Notes under the pieces: model-generated
The model's input: the letters and a program-made list of their open reading frames with translations, nothing else
Databases searched by the model: none
What the model was told of the DNA's origin: nothing
Translations under genes and position numbers: made by a program
Source of the DNA: Burkholderiales bacterium
GTDB lineage: Bacteria > Pseudomonadota > Gammaproteobacteria > Burkholderiales > Burkholderiaceae_C
Length of the DNA stretch: 36,431 bases
Reading direction: 5' to 3'
NCBI GenBank assembly: GCA_016195825.1
Contig: JACPYV010000098.1
Span: 1 to 36,431 of the forward strand
In this document: positions 18,688 through 27,811 of the stretch, piece by piece
Numbering within the stretch: the first letter of the stretch is position 1
Layout: every line of letters begins with the position of its first letter

Positions 18688-18970
18688 GGCCAACGGATAA
18701 CGGCCGCGTCCTGGGCGAGGTGAGGCTCGTCGTCGGATCGTCAACGGCACGTAGTCTGCCGTGCCCCAGCTTTCAAGCCCCATCGCAGCCCGAGTTCACC
18801 CGCGAGTGAGCGATGGATTGGGCCGAGCCAGCGCATATCTTTGTTGAATGGTCGCGTGACCGTGTGCGGTGATCGTCACGGTTGAACGCGCCCGTCGGCG
18901 GATTCGTCTTTGCGCATTGGCGGCACGCACTGCAAGCCTGCGCATAGGGCCTGTCAGCAGGAGATTTTCC
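18688..18970. other. 283-bp intergenic region before the first PEP-CTERM gene
   Basis: No coding sequence is supported here. It contains a GGCACG/CGTGCC stem at 18746-18765 with an 8-nt loop and no T-tract, and a CGTGAC/GTCACG inverted repeat in the 18855-18885 area. An AGGAG ribosome-binding site lies just before ATG 18971. No sigma-54 promoter of canonical spacing was found. Confidence 0.4.
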
Positions 18971-19669
18971 ATGAGAATCGGCTCATTGCTCGTGACCAGG
19001 ACACTGGCGTTCCTGGCTGCAATCGCCTGCTTCGCGGGGGCGCGTGCGGATCCGGTACTGCCGGTGCTCAACCCGGTGGATTTCAACTCGCCGACCGGCA
19101 TCCAGATCGTGGCGCAGGAGTCCAATTCGCCGATCCTGGAGGGCAACAAGGCGACCTTCAAGTTCACCGTGCAAAACAACACCGCCAACTTCCTCATTCT
19201 CGATGAAGCCAGGTTGTCCATCGGGTTGCCAACGCTACCGGACTCGAAGGACAGACCCAGCTATCCGGTGAATGTTTCATTTGCCCCGTACATCGCGCCA
19301 GGGCAAGTCGGGGTCTATGACTACATCGCAAAGACCGATACGTTGGACTTCGGCGACTTTGGCATCAGCCCCATCACCTTTGAGATTTGGATGAGCGAGA
19401 TCGCCGGCCAACCCCTCAGCCTGCCGGCGGTCATCAACACACTGGGGCCCTGCCCGGCGGCAGCACAGGCCGTCGGCTGCACCGTCATCACGTTTTTCGA
19501 GCCCTTCCTGAACCCTCCCTTCCTGGTCGGCCCCCAGCACGAGGCAGACAATTTGCAGAACCCCATGCCTTTCCGGGTCAACGACCTCCCGGAGCCGGCG
19601 AGCCTTGCGCTTGTGGGCATTGCGGGTCTCGGGTTGCTGGGTGGTGGGCTTCGCCGCAGGAAGAGCTGA
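18971..19669 (+). CDS. PEP-CTERM sorting-domain protein
   Basis: Secreted protein of 232 residues. The N-terminal signal peptide ends near AGARA/DPV, and residues ~27-200 form a beta-rich domain of unknown role. The C-terminus has the full PEP-CTERM tripartite signal: LPEPASLALVGIAGLGLLGGG, then the basic RRRKS end. This signal directs processing by an exosortase (EpsH/XrtA type), usually linked to exopolysaccharide; the exosortase is not in this window. AGGAGA at the right distance fixes ATG 18971. Base composition is less G+C-rich than in flanking genes. It stands alone, with the TPR gene 80 bp downstream. A second PEP-CTERM protein lies at 34880-35620. Confidence 0.88.
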   Translation: MRIGSLLVTRTLAFLAAIACFAGARADPVLPVLNPVDFNSPTGIQIVAQESNSPILEGNKATFKFTVQNNTANFLILDEARLSIGLPTLPDSKDRPSYPVNVSFAPYIAPGQVGVYDYIAKTDTLDFGDFGISPITFEIWMSEIAGQPLSLPAVINTLGPCPAAAQAVGCTVITFFEPFLNPPFLVGPQHEADNLQNPMPFRVNDLPEPASLALVGIAGLGLLGGGLRRRKS

Positions 19670-19749
19670 ACTGCACCGCCTAGCCCCCGGTTGGGCTGCC
19701 CCAAACGAATAGGGCCTAGCATGCCGGCTCTGTTCACGGAGCTGCCCGA

Positions 19750-22170
19750 ATGCCCTGGCGTCAACTGGCCGTTGGCCTCGCTGTCTGTCTGACCCTGGCC
19801 GCCGCAAATGCGGCCGCCGACACCGCGCGTCTGCAAACGCTGCTGACCGAGCAACAGTACGTCCCGGCGCGTGCCGAACTCGACGCGCTGGTTCGCTCGC
19901 CCAGGCCCGGCGTGGCTGAGCGCGAACTGATCTACCGCTGGCTGTCCGCCCGCGACGATGGTGCCGCCATTGACCGCCGCACGCACGGTGTGCTGAGCGA
20001 TGCCCGGGCCGACGCTGTCGACCTGCTCGCTGCCGGCCGCCTGGCGCTGGACCGGCGCGACTTCGAACGGGCGCGGCTTTGCTTCGAGCGCGCGCTGGAA
20101 ACCGCCACGCGGCCCGTTGACAAGGCCCAGGCCTTGCGCGGCCTGGGCCAGCGGCACTACCAGCTGCGGGAATTCGACGCGTCGCTGCAGAAGCTGGAGC
20201 AAGGCCTGGCTGCCGAGCGCACCGCCGACGGCCTGGCGGCGCTGGCCGACACGTTGATCCGCCTGGGCCGCACCGAAGACGCCATCGCTGCGGCCGAGGG
20301 CGCCGTGGCGCTGAACCGCCACCACGAGGCGGCGCACTACCTGCTTGGCAACGGCTATGCGCGCGAGAACTACACCCAGCTCGCTGCCCGACTGGGGGAC
20401 GGCTTCGCGCCGCTGATGGCCGACGTGAAGCGTGCATCCGACGCTTTCGCGCAGGGCGACTTCGACGCCGCGCTGAGCCTCAGCCTCGCCGTACTGCAAC
20501 GCTGCCCGCAGTTGGGCCGCGCGCACGCCATCGCAGCCAAGGCGCTGGAGTCGCAGCGCTTTGCCGTCGACGTGCACCGCGCTGCCTACGAGCGCCGCTT
20601 CGCCGCCACGCCCATGCCCGTCGTGCCCGGCATCGAGCGCTACGTGCTGAATTGGAAGGACTTGTCGCCGCGCCACCAGAAGCGCGTCGCGCTGTCGGTC
20701 GCGCCGTGGAAGGCCTTCATCCCCGTACTGGTCGAAGGTGGCGCCACACACTTCATCAAGCCCATGGCCATGCGACTGTCCGAGACACCGCAGGCCCACG
20801 CGCTGAAGGACGCCCGCATCGACTACGACTCGCGGCTGTGGGACGACGTGCGCGGCATGGGCGGCTACTTCACCGTCACCGGCATCGAGGACGTCGAGCG
20901 CAGCATCTTCGACAAGTACAACACTGTGCTGCACGAGCTGACGCACCAGGTGCATGGCGTGCTGACAGCCGACCAGGCGCGCGAGATCGAGGCGCTGTAC
21001 CAGCAGGCCAAGGCCCGCGACGCGAAGGCATCCGACAAGTCCAACGCGGGCTTCCTGTCGCGTTATGCCGGCGGCTCGGTGTGGGAATACTTTGCCGAAG
21101 GCGCCAATGCTGAGGCCTCACCCCGGCGCGACGGCTACGACGGCCGCGAGATCGTGCGCGAGCGCCTGATCCAGATGGACCCCGCGTTGCGCGCGCGGGT
21201 GCAGCGCTTCTTCGCACAGCGCGACACGCGGGCCAGCCTGCCCATCGCGCTGGTCAATGCCGGCAATCAGAAGCTGGAGGACGGCAAGCTGCCGGAGGCG
21301 ACACCGCTGTTCGAGCGCGCCCTCGAGCTCGCACCCGACGACGAGAGCGCGCTGGTCGCGCGCCTTTACGCGCTGGCGCTGGAAGGAAACGGCACGGCCG
21401 CGCAGGCGCTGTCCGCGCGCGCGCTGGCGCGCCACCCGAAGAGCGGCGCGCTGCGCGTGACGACGGCTGACGCGCTGTGGCATGGCGGTGCGCCGCTGGC
21501 CGCCGAGGTCGTGCCCGGCCTGGCGCGCGAGGCCGGCGCGCTGAAGGGCGAGGACCGCTTCCGTGTCGACCTGGCGCTGGCCGACCACCACCGCCGCCTG
21601 GGGCAGGTGCCGCAGGCGCTGGCCAGCTACGACGCCGTGCTGGCCTACCAGGGTGACCAGCCCGAGGCGCTGTGGGGCCGGGCCGCCGCGCTGGCACTGG
21701 CCGGGCGCTGGGACGAGGCCTTCAAGCAGTACGAGGCCGTGCTGCGGCTGCGCACGGGCCTGGTGCCGCTGCGCCGCGACTACGCGCTGGACCTGCTGCG
21801 CGCCGGCCGCACCGAGCCGGCCCGTGCGCAGGTCAAGGAGGCCTTGATCCTCGACCCGCACGACCCCGACACGTTGGCGCTGAAGGCCTGGCTGGCCCTC
21901 ATTGACGACGATGCCGCGGCCGCCCTGCGCAGTGCGGACGAAGCGCTGGCGCGGGGGGCCTGGAGCGACCTGGCAGCTATCGTGCGCGCCGCGGCGCTGC
22001 AAGCGCAAGGGCAGGGTGATGTCGCCCAAGCCGCGTTGGTGCCGCTGAGGCAGCGCATGGCCGCTGGCACGCCGCCGCAGTACATCTACCGCGCCGAGAA
22101 GTCGGCCTGGTTCTCCGTGCACGAGCTGCCGGCCAGCGAGCGCCGCGTGATGGAGATGCTGGTCAAGTGA
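19750..22170 (+). CDS. TPR-repeat protein with an internal HExxH metallopeptidase-like domain
   Basis: 806 residues with a signal peptide (MPWRQLAVGLAVCLTLAAANAAA), so probably periplasmic or outer-membrane associated. Three parts are visible: N-terminal TPR-like helical repeats (about residues 25-290, for example LALDRRDFERARLCFERALE), a central domain (~300-480) with the zinc motif HELTH at residues 395-399 and a candidate third ligand in WEYFAEGANAE (Glu446 or Glu450), and C-terminal TPR repeats (~495-790, for example LALADHHRRLGQVPQALASYDAVLAYQ). The HExxH plus downstream Glu layout is gluzincin-like. I do not recognise a named family for the whole protein. A GGAG precedes ATG 19750. The stop overlaps the FUSC gene start (TGATG), so the two are coupled. 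Confidence 0.82.
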   Translation: MPWRQLAVGLAVCLTLAAANAAADTARLQTLLTEQQYVPARAELDALVRSPRPGVAERELIYRWLSARDDGAAIDRRTHGVLSDARADAVDLLAAGRLALDRRDFERARLCFERALETATRPVDKAQALRGLGQRHYQLREFDASLQKLEQGLAAERTADGLAALADTLIRLGRTEDAIAAAEGAVALNRHHEAAHYLLGNGYARENYTQLAARLGDGFAPLMADVKRASDAFAQGDFDAALSLSLAVLQRCPQLGRAHAIAAKALESQRFAVDVHRAAYERRFAATPMPVVPGIERYVLNWKDLSPRHQKRVALSVAPWKAFIPVLVEGGATHFIKPMAMRLSETPQAHALKDARIDYDSRLWDDVRGMGGYFTVTGIEDVERSIFDKYNTVLHELTHQVHGVLTADQAREIEALYQQAKARDAKASDKSNAGFLSRYAGGSVWEYFAEGANAEASPRRDGYDGREIVRERLIQMDPALRARVQRFFAQRDTRASLPIALVNAGNQKLEDGKLPEATPLFERALELAPDDESALVARLYALALEGNGTAAQALSARALARHPKSGALRVTTADALWHGGAPLAAEVVPGLAREAGALKGEDRFRVDLALADHHRRLGQVPQALASYDAVLAYQGDQPEALWGRAAALALAGRWDEAFKQYEAVLRLRTGLVPLRRDYALDLLRAGRTEPARAQVKEALILDPHDPDTLALKAWLALIDDDAAAALRSADEALARGAWSDLAAIVRAAALQAQGQGDVAQAALVPLRQRMAAGTPPQYIYRAEKSAWFSVHELPASERRVMEMLVK

Positions 22171-24293
22171 TGAAGCTGTTGCAGCGCCTCGAAGCCGCCC
22201 ACCTGAACGGCCTCAGCGTCGCGCTGGGGGTCACCGCCACGCATCTGGTCGTGGGCGCGCTGTTCGGCGAGACCGCAGGTCTCGCGGCGGTGGGCGGCGC
22301 CGTCTGCGCCAGCCTGACCGACGTGCCCAACCCGCCGCAGCGCGTGCTGCCGCGGGTGCTGCCGGCGGCACTGGTGGCGGCGCTGGTGACCGGGCTCGTG
22401 GGCCTGGCGGACGGCTCGCTCGTGGCCACCGTCGCGCTGGTCGCCGTCGTCACCTTCCTGTCGCTGATGGCGCTGGCCTGGGGCCTGCGTGCCGGGCCGC
22501 TGTCGTTCTCGCCGGTGCTGGCCATGGTGTTCGCGATGGCCTGGGACCGCACGGCCGGCGCCACCTCGCCGCTGGAGCACGCGGCCTGGGTGGGCCTGGG
22601 CGGCTGCGTCTACGCCGGCTGGGCGCGGGCCAGCGCCGTCGTGCTGCGCCACCGGTTGCGCGAGCTGGCCCTGGCGGGCGCGCTGCGGGCCACGGAGCAG
22701 CGGCTGCGCTCGCGCGCCCAGCGCATCGCCGGCGCGGTGGGCGGCGCCGATGCCAGCATCCGTGCGTCCATCGCCGACGACGTCGTACTGGCCGACGCGC
22801 TGCAGGCCGCGCGCGATCAGGTCTTCGCCGCGCGCCGGTCCGCGCGCAGCCGCCGTCAGACCGACCTGGTGCTGGGCCTCATCGAGCTGCGCGACCTGCT
22901 GCTGGCCAGCCGGCTGGACACCGAGCTGCTGGGCCAGGACTTCCCCGGCCGCCAGTGGCGCGCTGCGCTGGCCGACACGCTGCGCCACCTGGCCGACGTA
23001 CTGGCGGCGCTGGCCGACACGGTGGCCTTGGGCGCGCCGCTGCCCGAGGTGTCGGCGGACGCCTGGCGGGCCCAGCTCGCGGCGCGGCTGGCCGATGTCA
23101 GCGCGCCCGGTGGTGACTCGCGCACCCACCTCGTGTCGGCACTGCAGTCGCGCCTGGGCCACATGCTGGATGACGTCAGCGCCATGGTGGCCCGGCAGGC
23201 CCGGCAGGACGACGTGGACAGCCCGTGGACGCCCGAGAAGCTCGCGCCCTTCGTGTCGCCCGAGGGCTGGCCGCTGGCCGCCCTCAAGCCCCACCTGACG
23301 CTGCAGTCCGGCGTCATGCGGCATGCACTGCGCTCGGCGCTGGCGTTGTCGCTGGCCTATGCGCTGGGTGCGGTGCTGCCGTGGGCGGCGCACCCGTTCT
23401 GGCTGATGCTGAGCGTGGCCGTCGTGCTGCGCGGCAACCTTGAGCAGACGCTGTCGCGCCGCAACGAACGCATCATCGGCACCGTGCAGGGTTGCCTGCT
23501 GGTGCTGCTGCTGGCGCATGTGCATTCGGTGCCGGCGCTTAGCCTGTGCTTCATCGCCGCCGTGGGCACGGCGCACGCCTACGTCAACCGCCGCTACCGT
23601 GTCGCGGCGACGGCGGCCACGCTGATGGCGCTTCTGCAGCCGCTGATGCTGGACCCGGGCAGCGACCCGGCCATCGTCGAGCGCCTGGCCGACACCCTCA
23701 TCGGTGCGGGCCTCGCCTGGCTGTTCAGCTTCGTGCTGCCGTCCTGGGAGCGCGCTGCCGTGCCGCGGCTGGCCACGCAGCTGCGCGGCGCGCTGGCGCG
23801 GCATGCGGCCAACATGTTGCGCTGGATGCCCAGCGCCGAGGAGCAACTGGCGCAGCGGCTGAGCCGCCAGCAAGCCTACGCCGCGCTGGCCGCGCTGGCC
23901 GCCGCCGCGCAGCGCACACGGGTCGAACCGGAGAGCGTGCGCCTGCCCGAAGCCGAGATCGAGGCCGCGTTGAGCCACGGCTACCGACTGATGGCGCTGC
24001 TCGGCGCCGTGCAGCACCAGGTGCAGCGACGTACCGCGCGGCTGGATGTGGCGCGGGCCGAGACCGCGTTGCCGCTGGCCCGCAAGGCCTGTGTGGATGT
24101 GCTCAAGGGCGAACCCGCCACGGGCACCGACCCGGCCGAAATCCCCGACGGCGACGCCGGCGCCTGGCCGGAGCACCTGGGCCAGCACGACCTGACGCCG
24201 TGGCTGCTGCGGCGGCTGCGGCTGTGCCGCATCGAAGCGCGCGAATTCGTCGCCGCGCTGAACCGACTTCAACCTGCAGGAGAGCAAACATGA
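22170..24293 (+). CDS. FUSC-family inner membrane protein (YccS/aromatic-acid exporter type)
   Basis: 707 residues with the duplicated FUSC architecture: hydrophobic segments at about residues 15-150, a long helical soluble region (~155-385), a second hydrophobic block (~385-530; HPFWLMLSVAVVLRGNLEQTLSRRNERIIGTVQGCLL is the conserved FUSC core), and a C-terminal helical domain. Relatives include YccS, AaeB and fusaric-acid resistance proteins, mostly efflux components. No membrane-fusion partner lies beside it. ATG 22170 overlaps the upstream stop, and its own stop overlaps frmA by ATGA. The chain TPR protein, FUSC protein and FrmA therefore appears as one coupled transcript. Substrate unknown. 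Confidence 0.87.
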   Translation: MKLLQRLEAAHLNGLSVALGVTATHLVVGALFGETAGLAAVGGAVCASLTDVPNPPQRVLPRVLPAALVAALVTGLVGLADGSLVATVALVAVVTFLSLMALAWGLRAGPLSFSPVLAMVFAMAWDRTAGATSPLEHAAWVGLGGCVYAGWARASAVVLRHRLRELALAGALRATEQRLRSRAQRIAGAVGGADASIRASIADDVVLADALQAARDQVFAARRSARSRRQTDLVLGLIELRDLLLASRLDTELLGQDFPGRQWRAALADTLRHLADVLAALADTVALGAPLPEVSADAWRAQLAARLADVSAPGGDSRTHLVSALQSRLGHMLDDVSAMVARQARQDDVDSPWTPEKLAPFVSPEGWPLAALKPHLTLQSGVMRHALRSALALSLAYALGAVLPWAAHPFWLMLSVAVVLRGNLEQTLSRRNERIIGTVQGCLLVLLLAHVHSVPALSLCFIAAVGTAHAYVNRRYRVAATAATLMALLQPLMLDPGSDPAIVERLADTLIGAGLAWLFSFVLPSWERAAVPRLATQLRGALARHAANMLRWMPSAEEQLAQRLSRQQAYAALAALAAAAQRTRVEPESVRLPEAEIEAALSHGYRLMALLGAVQHQVQRRTARLDVARAETALPLARKACVDVLKGEPATGTDPAEIPDGDAGAWPEHLGQHDLTPWLLRRLRLCRIEAREFVAALNRLQPAGEQT

Positions 24294-25396
24294 GCATCCA
24301 AACCCGCGCCGCCGTCGCCTGGAAGGCCGGCGCCCCGCTGACCATCGAAACCCTGGACCTGGAAGGCCCGGGTGACGGCGAGGTCCTGGTGGAGGTCAAG
24401 GCTACCGGCATCTGCCACACCGACGAGTACACGCTGTCCGGTGCCGACCCGGAGGGCCTGTTCCCGGCCGTGCTGGGCCATGAGGGCGCCGGCGTCGTGC
24501 TGGAGAGCAAGGTGCCGTGGCTCAAGGCCGGTGACCACGTCATCCCGCTGTACACGCCCGAATGCCGCGAGTGCAAGTTCTGCCTCAGCCGCAAGACCAA
24601 CCTCTGCCAGGCCATTCGCGCCACGCAGGGCAAGGGCTTGATGCCCAACGGCACCTCACGCTTCTCGCTGAACGGCCAGCCCATCTTCCACTACATGGGC
24701 ACCAGCACCTTCTCCAACCACATCGTCGTGCCCGGCATCGCGCTGGCCAAGATCCGCCCCGACGCACCCTTCGACAAGGTCTGCTACATCGGCTGCGGCG
24801 TGACCACCGGCGTGGGCGCGGTGCTGTACTCGGCCAAGGTGGAGGCGGGCGCGACGGTGGTGGTTTTTGGCCTGGGCGGCATCGGGCTGAATGTCATCCA
24901 GGGTGCCAAGCTGGTCGGTGCCGGTCGCATCATTGGCGTGGACATCAACCCGGCGCGCGAGGCGATGGCGCGGCGCTTCGGCATGACGGACTTCGTCAAC
25001 CCCAAGGACGTGGCCAACGTGGTCGATCACATCGTGCAGCTGACCGACGGCGGCGCAGACTACTCGTTCGAATGCGTGGGCAATGTGCAGCTGATGCGCC
25101 AGGCGCTGGAGTGCACGCACAAGGGCTGGGGCCGCAGCATCATCATCGGCGTGGCACCGGCCGGGGCGGAGATTGCCACGCGGCCGTTCCAACTGGTCAC
25201 CGGCCGCAAGTGGGAAGGCAGCGCCTTCGGGGGCGCGCGCGGGCGCACCGACGTGCCCAAAATCGTCGACTGGTATATGGAGGGCAAGCTGCACATCGAC
25301 GAGCTGATCACGCACAAGCTGAAGCTGGAGCAGATCAACGAGGGTTTCGAGCTGATGCGGCGTGGGGAGTCCATCCGGGCGGTGGTGGAGTTCTGA
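24290..25396 (+). CDS. frmA: S-(hydroxymethyl)glutathione dehydrogenase (class III alcohol dehydrogenase)
   Basis: Oxidises S-hydroxymethylglutathione, formed spontaneously from formaldehyde and glutathione, to S-formylglutathione with NAD+. The 368-residue length is standard. GICHTDEYTLSG and GHEGAG give the catalytic zinc site, CRECKFCLSRKTNLC the structural zinc site, VFGLGGIGLNVIQGAKLVGAGRIIGVDIN the NAD-binding fold, and GRKWEGSAFGG the class III substrate region. AGGAGAG precedes ATG 24290, which overlaps the FUSC stop. The partner hydrolase fghA lies downstream but is separated by dctA, an unusual arrangement. No FrmR repressor gene is nearby. Confidence 0.97.
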   Translation: MSIQTRAAVAWKAGAPLTIETLDLEGPGDGEVLVEVKATGICHTDEYTLSGADPEGLFPAVLGHEGAGVVLESKVPWLKAGDHVIPLYTPECRECKFCLSRKTNLCQAIRATQGKGLMPNGTSRFSLNGQPIFHYMGTSTFSNHIVVPGIALAKIRPDAPFDKVCYIGCGVTTGVGAVLYSAKVEAGATVVVFGLGGIGLNVIQGAKLVGAGRIIGVDINPAREAMARRFGMTDFVNPKDVANVVDHIVQLTDGGADYSFECVGNVQLMRQALECTHKGWGRSIIIGVAPAGAEIATRPFQLVTGRKWEGSAFGGARGRTDVPKIVDWYMEGKLHIDELITHKLKLEQINEGFELMRRGESIRAVVEF

Positions 25397-25426
25397 TCGG
25401 GCTGTTCTTGCGAATGGCTTTTCGAT

Positions 25427-25465
25427 TCGGTGCGTTGCCGGGCGGGACTCCCGGCAACGCACCGA
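25427..25465. repeat. Long perfect inverted repeat after frmA
   Basis: CGGTGCGTTGCCGGG (25428-25442) is exactly complementary to CCCGGCAACGCACCG (25450-25464), with one more T-A pair outside and a 7-nt loop. The 16-bp stem lies 31 bp after the frmA stop. No run of T follows, so it is not a standard terminator. It could be a bidirectional 3' barrier, a mobile-element remnant or an operator. It is the strongest hairpin in the window. Confidence 0.7.
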
Positions 25466-25467
25466 GC

Positions 25468-25591
25468 TGACGCGTACCCGTCAAACGCGGTCTCCCCGCC
25501 TCCACTTTGCAATTCATGTGGGAACCCACAGTCCCCACCGCTCGCCATCGCGCCTAAGCTGCCGCCCAAGCCAGTTCCGTCCGAAGAACTG
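25468..25591. promoter_or_regulatory. Palindrome cluster in the dctA upstream region
   Basis: Three further symmetric elements lie between the frmA hairpin and dctA. At 25468-25483 is a 16-bp near-palindrome (TGACGCGTACCCGTCA, seven of eight positions symmetric). At 25517-25530 is TGTGGG-AA-CCCACA. At 25572-25591 CAGTTC pairs with GAACTG across 8 nt, just before the ribosome-binding site. Any may be operators for dctA control. No dctB/dctD genes and no canonical -24/-12 promoter were seen. Confidence 0.4.
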
Positions 25592-25604
25592 ATTGGAGAC
25601 GCGC

Positions 25605-26945
25605 ATGCAAGCCACCCCCACCGGGCGCCCGCCCATCTACCGCTCGCTCTACGCCCAGGTCATCACGGCCATCGTCATCGGCGTGCTGGTGGGCCACTTC
25701 TTCCCGCAGACGGGCGAGGCGCTCAAGCCGCTGGGCGATGGCTTCATCAAGCTGATCAAGATGATCATCGCGCCCATCATCTTCTGCACGGTGGTGGTGG
25801 GCATCGCGGGCATGGAGGACATGAAGCGCGTCGGCAAGACCGGCGGCTACGCGCTGCTGTACTTCGAGGTTGTCTCCAGCGTGGCCCTTGTGGTGGGCCT
25901 CGTGGTCGTCAACCTGCTGCAGCCAGGCGACGGCATGCACGTCGACCCCAAGACGCTGGACACCAAGGGCATCGCCGCCTACACCGGGCCGGGCAAGCTG
26001 CAAGGCACGGTGGACTTCTTGCTTGCCATCATTCCAACCACGGTGGTGGACGCCTTCGCCAAGGGCGAGATGCTGCAGGTGTTGCTGTTCGCGCTGCTGT
26101 TCGGCTTCGCGCTGCACCGCTTCGGCGGCCGCGGCACGCTGGTGTTCGACGGTATCGAGAAGACCTCGCACGTGCTGTTCGCCATCGTCGGCATGATTAT
26201 GAAGGTGGCCCCCATCGGCGCCTTCGGTGCCATGGCCTTCACCATCGGCAAGTACGGCGTGGGCTCGCTGCTGTCGCTGGCCAAGCTGATGGGCGCGTTT
26301 TACGCGACCTGCCTGATCTTCATCTTCATCGTGCTGGGCACCATCGCCCGGCTGCACGGCTTCTCGGTCTGGAAGTTCATCAAGTACATCAAGGAAGAGC
26401 TGTTCATCGTGCTGGGCACCTCGTCCAGCGAGTCGGTACTGCCGCGCATGATGGCCAAGCTGGAGAACCTGGGCGTGCGCAAGTCCACCGTGGGCCTGGT
26501 CATCCCGACCGGCTACTCGTTCAACCTCGATGGCACGTCCATCTACCTGACCATGGCCGCCGTCTTCATCGCCCAGGCCACCGACACGCCGATGACGCTG
26601 ATGCAGCAGCTCACGTTGCTGGGTGTGCTGCTGCTCACCAGCAAGGGCGCGGCGGGCGTGACCGGCAGCGGCTTCATCGTGCTGGCGGCCACGCTGTCGG
26701 CTGTGGGCGGCGTGCCGGTGGCGGGGCTGGCGCTGATCCTGGGCATCGACCGCTTCATGTCCGAGGCGCGTGCGCTGACCAACCTGATCGGCAACGGCGT
26801 GGCCACGGTGGTCGTCGGCAAGTGGACCGGTGACCTGGACGCGGCGCGCATGCAGGCGGTGTTGAACAATGAGACACCGGCTGACGCCGAAGCGCCCGAG
26901 GCGTTGCTCGACGCGGTCGACCAACACATGGCCAAGCCCCGCTGA
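25605..26945 (+). CDS. dctA: C4-dicarboxylate transporter DctA
   Basis: Secondary importer of succinate, fumarate and malate in the inner membrane, of the glutamate/aspartate:cation symporter (DAACS) fold. 446 residues with about eight membrane helices and two hairpins: [27 protein letters not shown], the serine-rich re-entrant loop [25 protein letters not shown], and [19 protein letters not shown] are all family hallmarks. ATG 25605 is chosen over TTG 25593 because GGAG at 25594-25597 sits at the correct distance. The fghA start follows after 9 bp, so the two are probably co-transcribed, which separates fghA from frmA. No DctB/DctD two-component system is adjacent. Confidence 0.96.
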   Translation: MQATPTGRPPIYRSLYAQVITAIVIGVLVGHFFPQTGEALKPLGDGFIKLIKMIIAPIIFCTVVVGIAGMEDMKRVGKTGGYALLYFEVVSSVALVVGLVVVNLLQPGDGMHVDPKTLDTKGIAAYTGPGKLQGTVDFLLAIIPTTVVDAFAKGEMLQVLLFALLFGFALHRFGGRGTLVFDGIEKTSHVLFAIVGMIMKVAPIGAFGAMAFTIGKYGVGSLLSLAKLMGAFYATCLIFIFIVLGTIARLHGFSVWKFIKYIKEELFIVLGTSSSESVLPRMMAKLENLGVRKSTVGLVIPTGYSFNLDGTSIYLTMAAVFIAQATDTPMTLMQQLTLLGVLLLTSKGAAGVTGSGFIVLAATLSAVGGVPVAGLALILGIDRFMSEARALTNLIGNGVATVVVGKWTGDLDAARMQAVLNNETPADAEAPEALLDAVDQHMAKPR

Positions 26946-26954
26946 AGGATCTCA

Positions 26955-27779
26955 ATGGAGTTGTTGTCCGAACATGGCTGCTTTGGCGGCACCCAGCGAT
27001 TCCATCGCCACGACTCGGCCGAGATCGGCCTGCCCATGCGCTTCGCGCTGTTCGTGCCGCCGGGGCCGAAGGCGTTGCTGGTCTTCCTGGCCGGGCTGAC
27101 CTGCACCGAAGAGACCTTCGCCATCAAGGCGGGGGCGCAGCGGCTGGCGGCCGAGCTGGGCCTGGCGCTGCTGATGCCCGACACCAGCCCGCGTGGAGCC
27201 GGCGTGGCGGGCGAGAGCGAGGCCTGGGACTTCGGCGTTGGCGCGGGCTTTTATTTGGATGCGACGCGCGAGCCGTGGGCGGCCCACTGGCGCATGGAAA
27301 GTTACCTGCTCAATGAGCTGCTGCCGCTGGTGCAGCACGAGACCGGTCTTAGCCGCACCGGCCTGTTCGGCCACTCCATGGGCGGCCACGGCGCATTGAC
27401 GCTGGCGTTGCGCCACCCAGGCCGCTTCCAGTCGCTGTCGGCCTTCGCGCCTATCGCGGCGCCCATGCGCTGCCCCTGGGGCCGCAAGGCGCTCAGCGGC
27501 TATCTCGGGGAGGACCGGGCCGCCTGGGCAGCCCACGACGCGAGCGAGCTGATGAAGAGCCAGCGCGCCGCGCCTTATCCCGGCGGCATCCTCATCGACC
27601 AGGGCCTGGCCGACAAGTTCCTGGCCGAGCAGTTACACCCCGAGCTGCTGGAGGCCGCCTGCACCGGCGTCGGCCAGCCGCTCACCCTGCGCCGCCATGC
27701 CGGCTACGACCACGGCTACTACTTCATCGCCAGCTTCGTTGACGACCACCTGCGCCACCACGCCGCTCAGTTGCTTTGA
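26955..27779 (+). CDS. fghA: S-formylglutathione hydrolase
   Basis: Hydrolyses S-formylglutathione to formate and glutathione, completing formaldehyde detoxification started by FrmA. 274 residues, esterase-D-type alpha/beta hydrolase. The N-terminal block (HGCFGGTQRFHRHDSAEIGLPMRFALFVPP), LAGLTCTEETFAIKAGAQRLAAELGL and PDTSPRG are diagnostic. The nucleophile is Ser141 in GHSMGGHGAL; the acid lies in ILIDQGLADKFL and the histidine in GYDHGYYFI. It follows dctA by 9 bp. Its stop codon lies inside the -35 element of the next gene's promoter. Confidence 0.96.
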   Translation: MELLSEHGCFGGTQRFHRHDSAEIGLPMRFALFVPPGPKALLVFLAGLTCTEETFAIKAGAQRLAAELGLALLMPDTSPRGAGVAGESEAWDFGVGAGFYLDATREPWAAHWRMESYLLNELLPLVQHETGLSRTGLFGHSMGGHGALTLALRHPGRFQSLSAFAPIAAPMRCPWGRKALSGYLGEDRAAWAAHDASELMKSQRAAPYPGGILIDQGLADKFLAEQLHPELLEAACTGVGQPLTLRRHAGYDHGYYFIASFVDDHLRHHAAQLL

Positions 27780-27805
27780 CGGTCATCGCACGGTCGTGCT
27801 AAATT
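27776..27805 (+). promoter_or_regulatory. TetR promoter with embedded operator-like palindrome
   Basis: TTGACG (27776-27781) and TAAATT (27800-27805) form -35 and -10 elements 18 bp apart. A perfect palindrome, GCACG-GT-CGTGC (27788-27799), fills the spacer directly before the -10. This is a classical autorepressor layout. Transcription would begin about seven bases after the -10, at the A of ATG 27812, giving a leaderless message; no Shine-Dalgarno is present. Confidence 0.65.
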
Positions 27806-27811
27806 ATTGGC

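Noticed and set aside
18688..18970. Sigma-54 promoter before the PEP-CTERM gene
   Set aside because: The best GG/GC pair (in TTGGCGGCACGCACTGCA) has one base too many between the conserved dinucleotides and poor flanking match.
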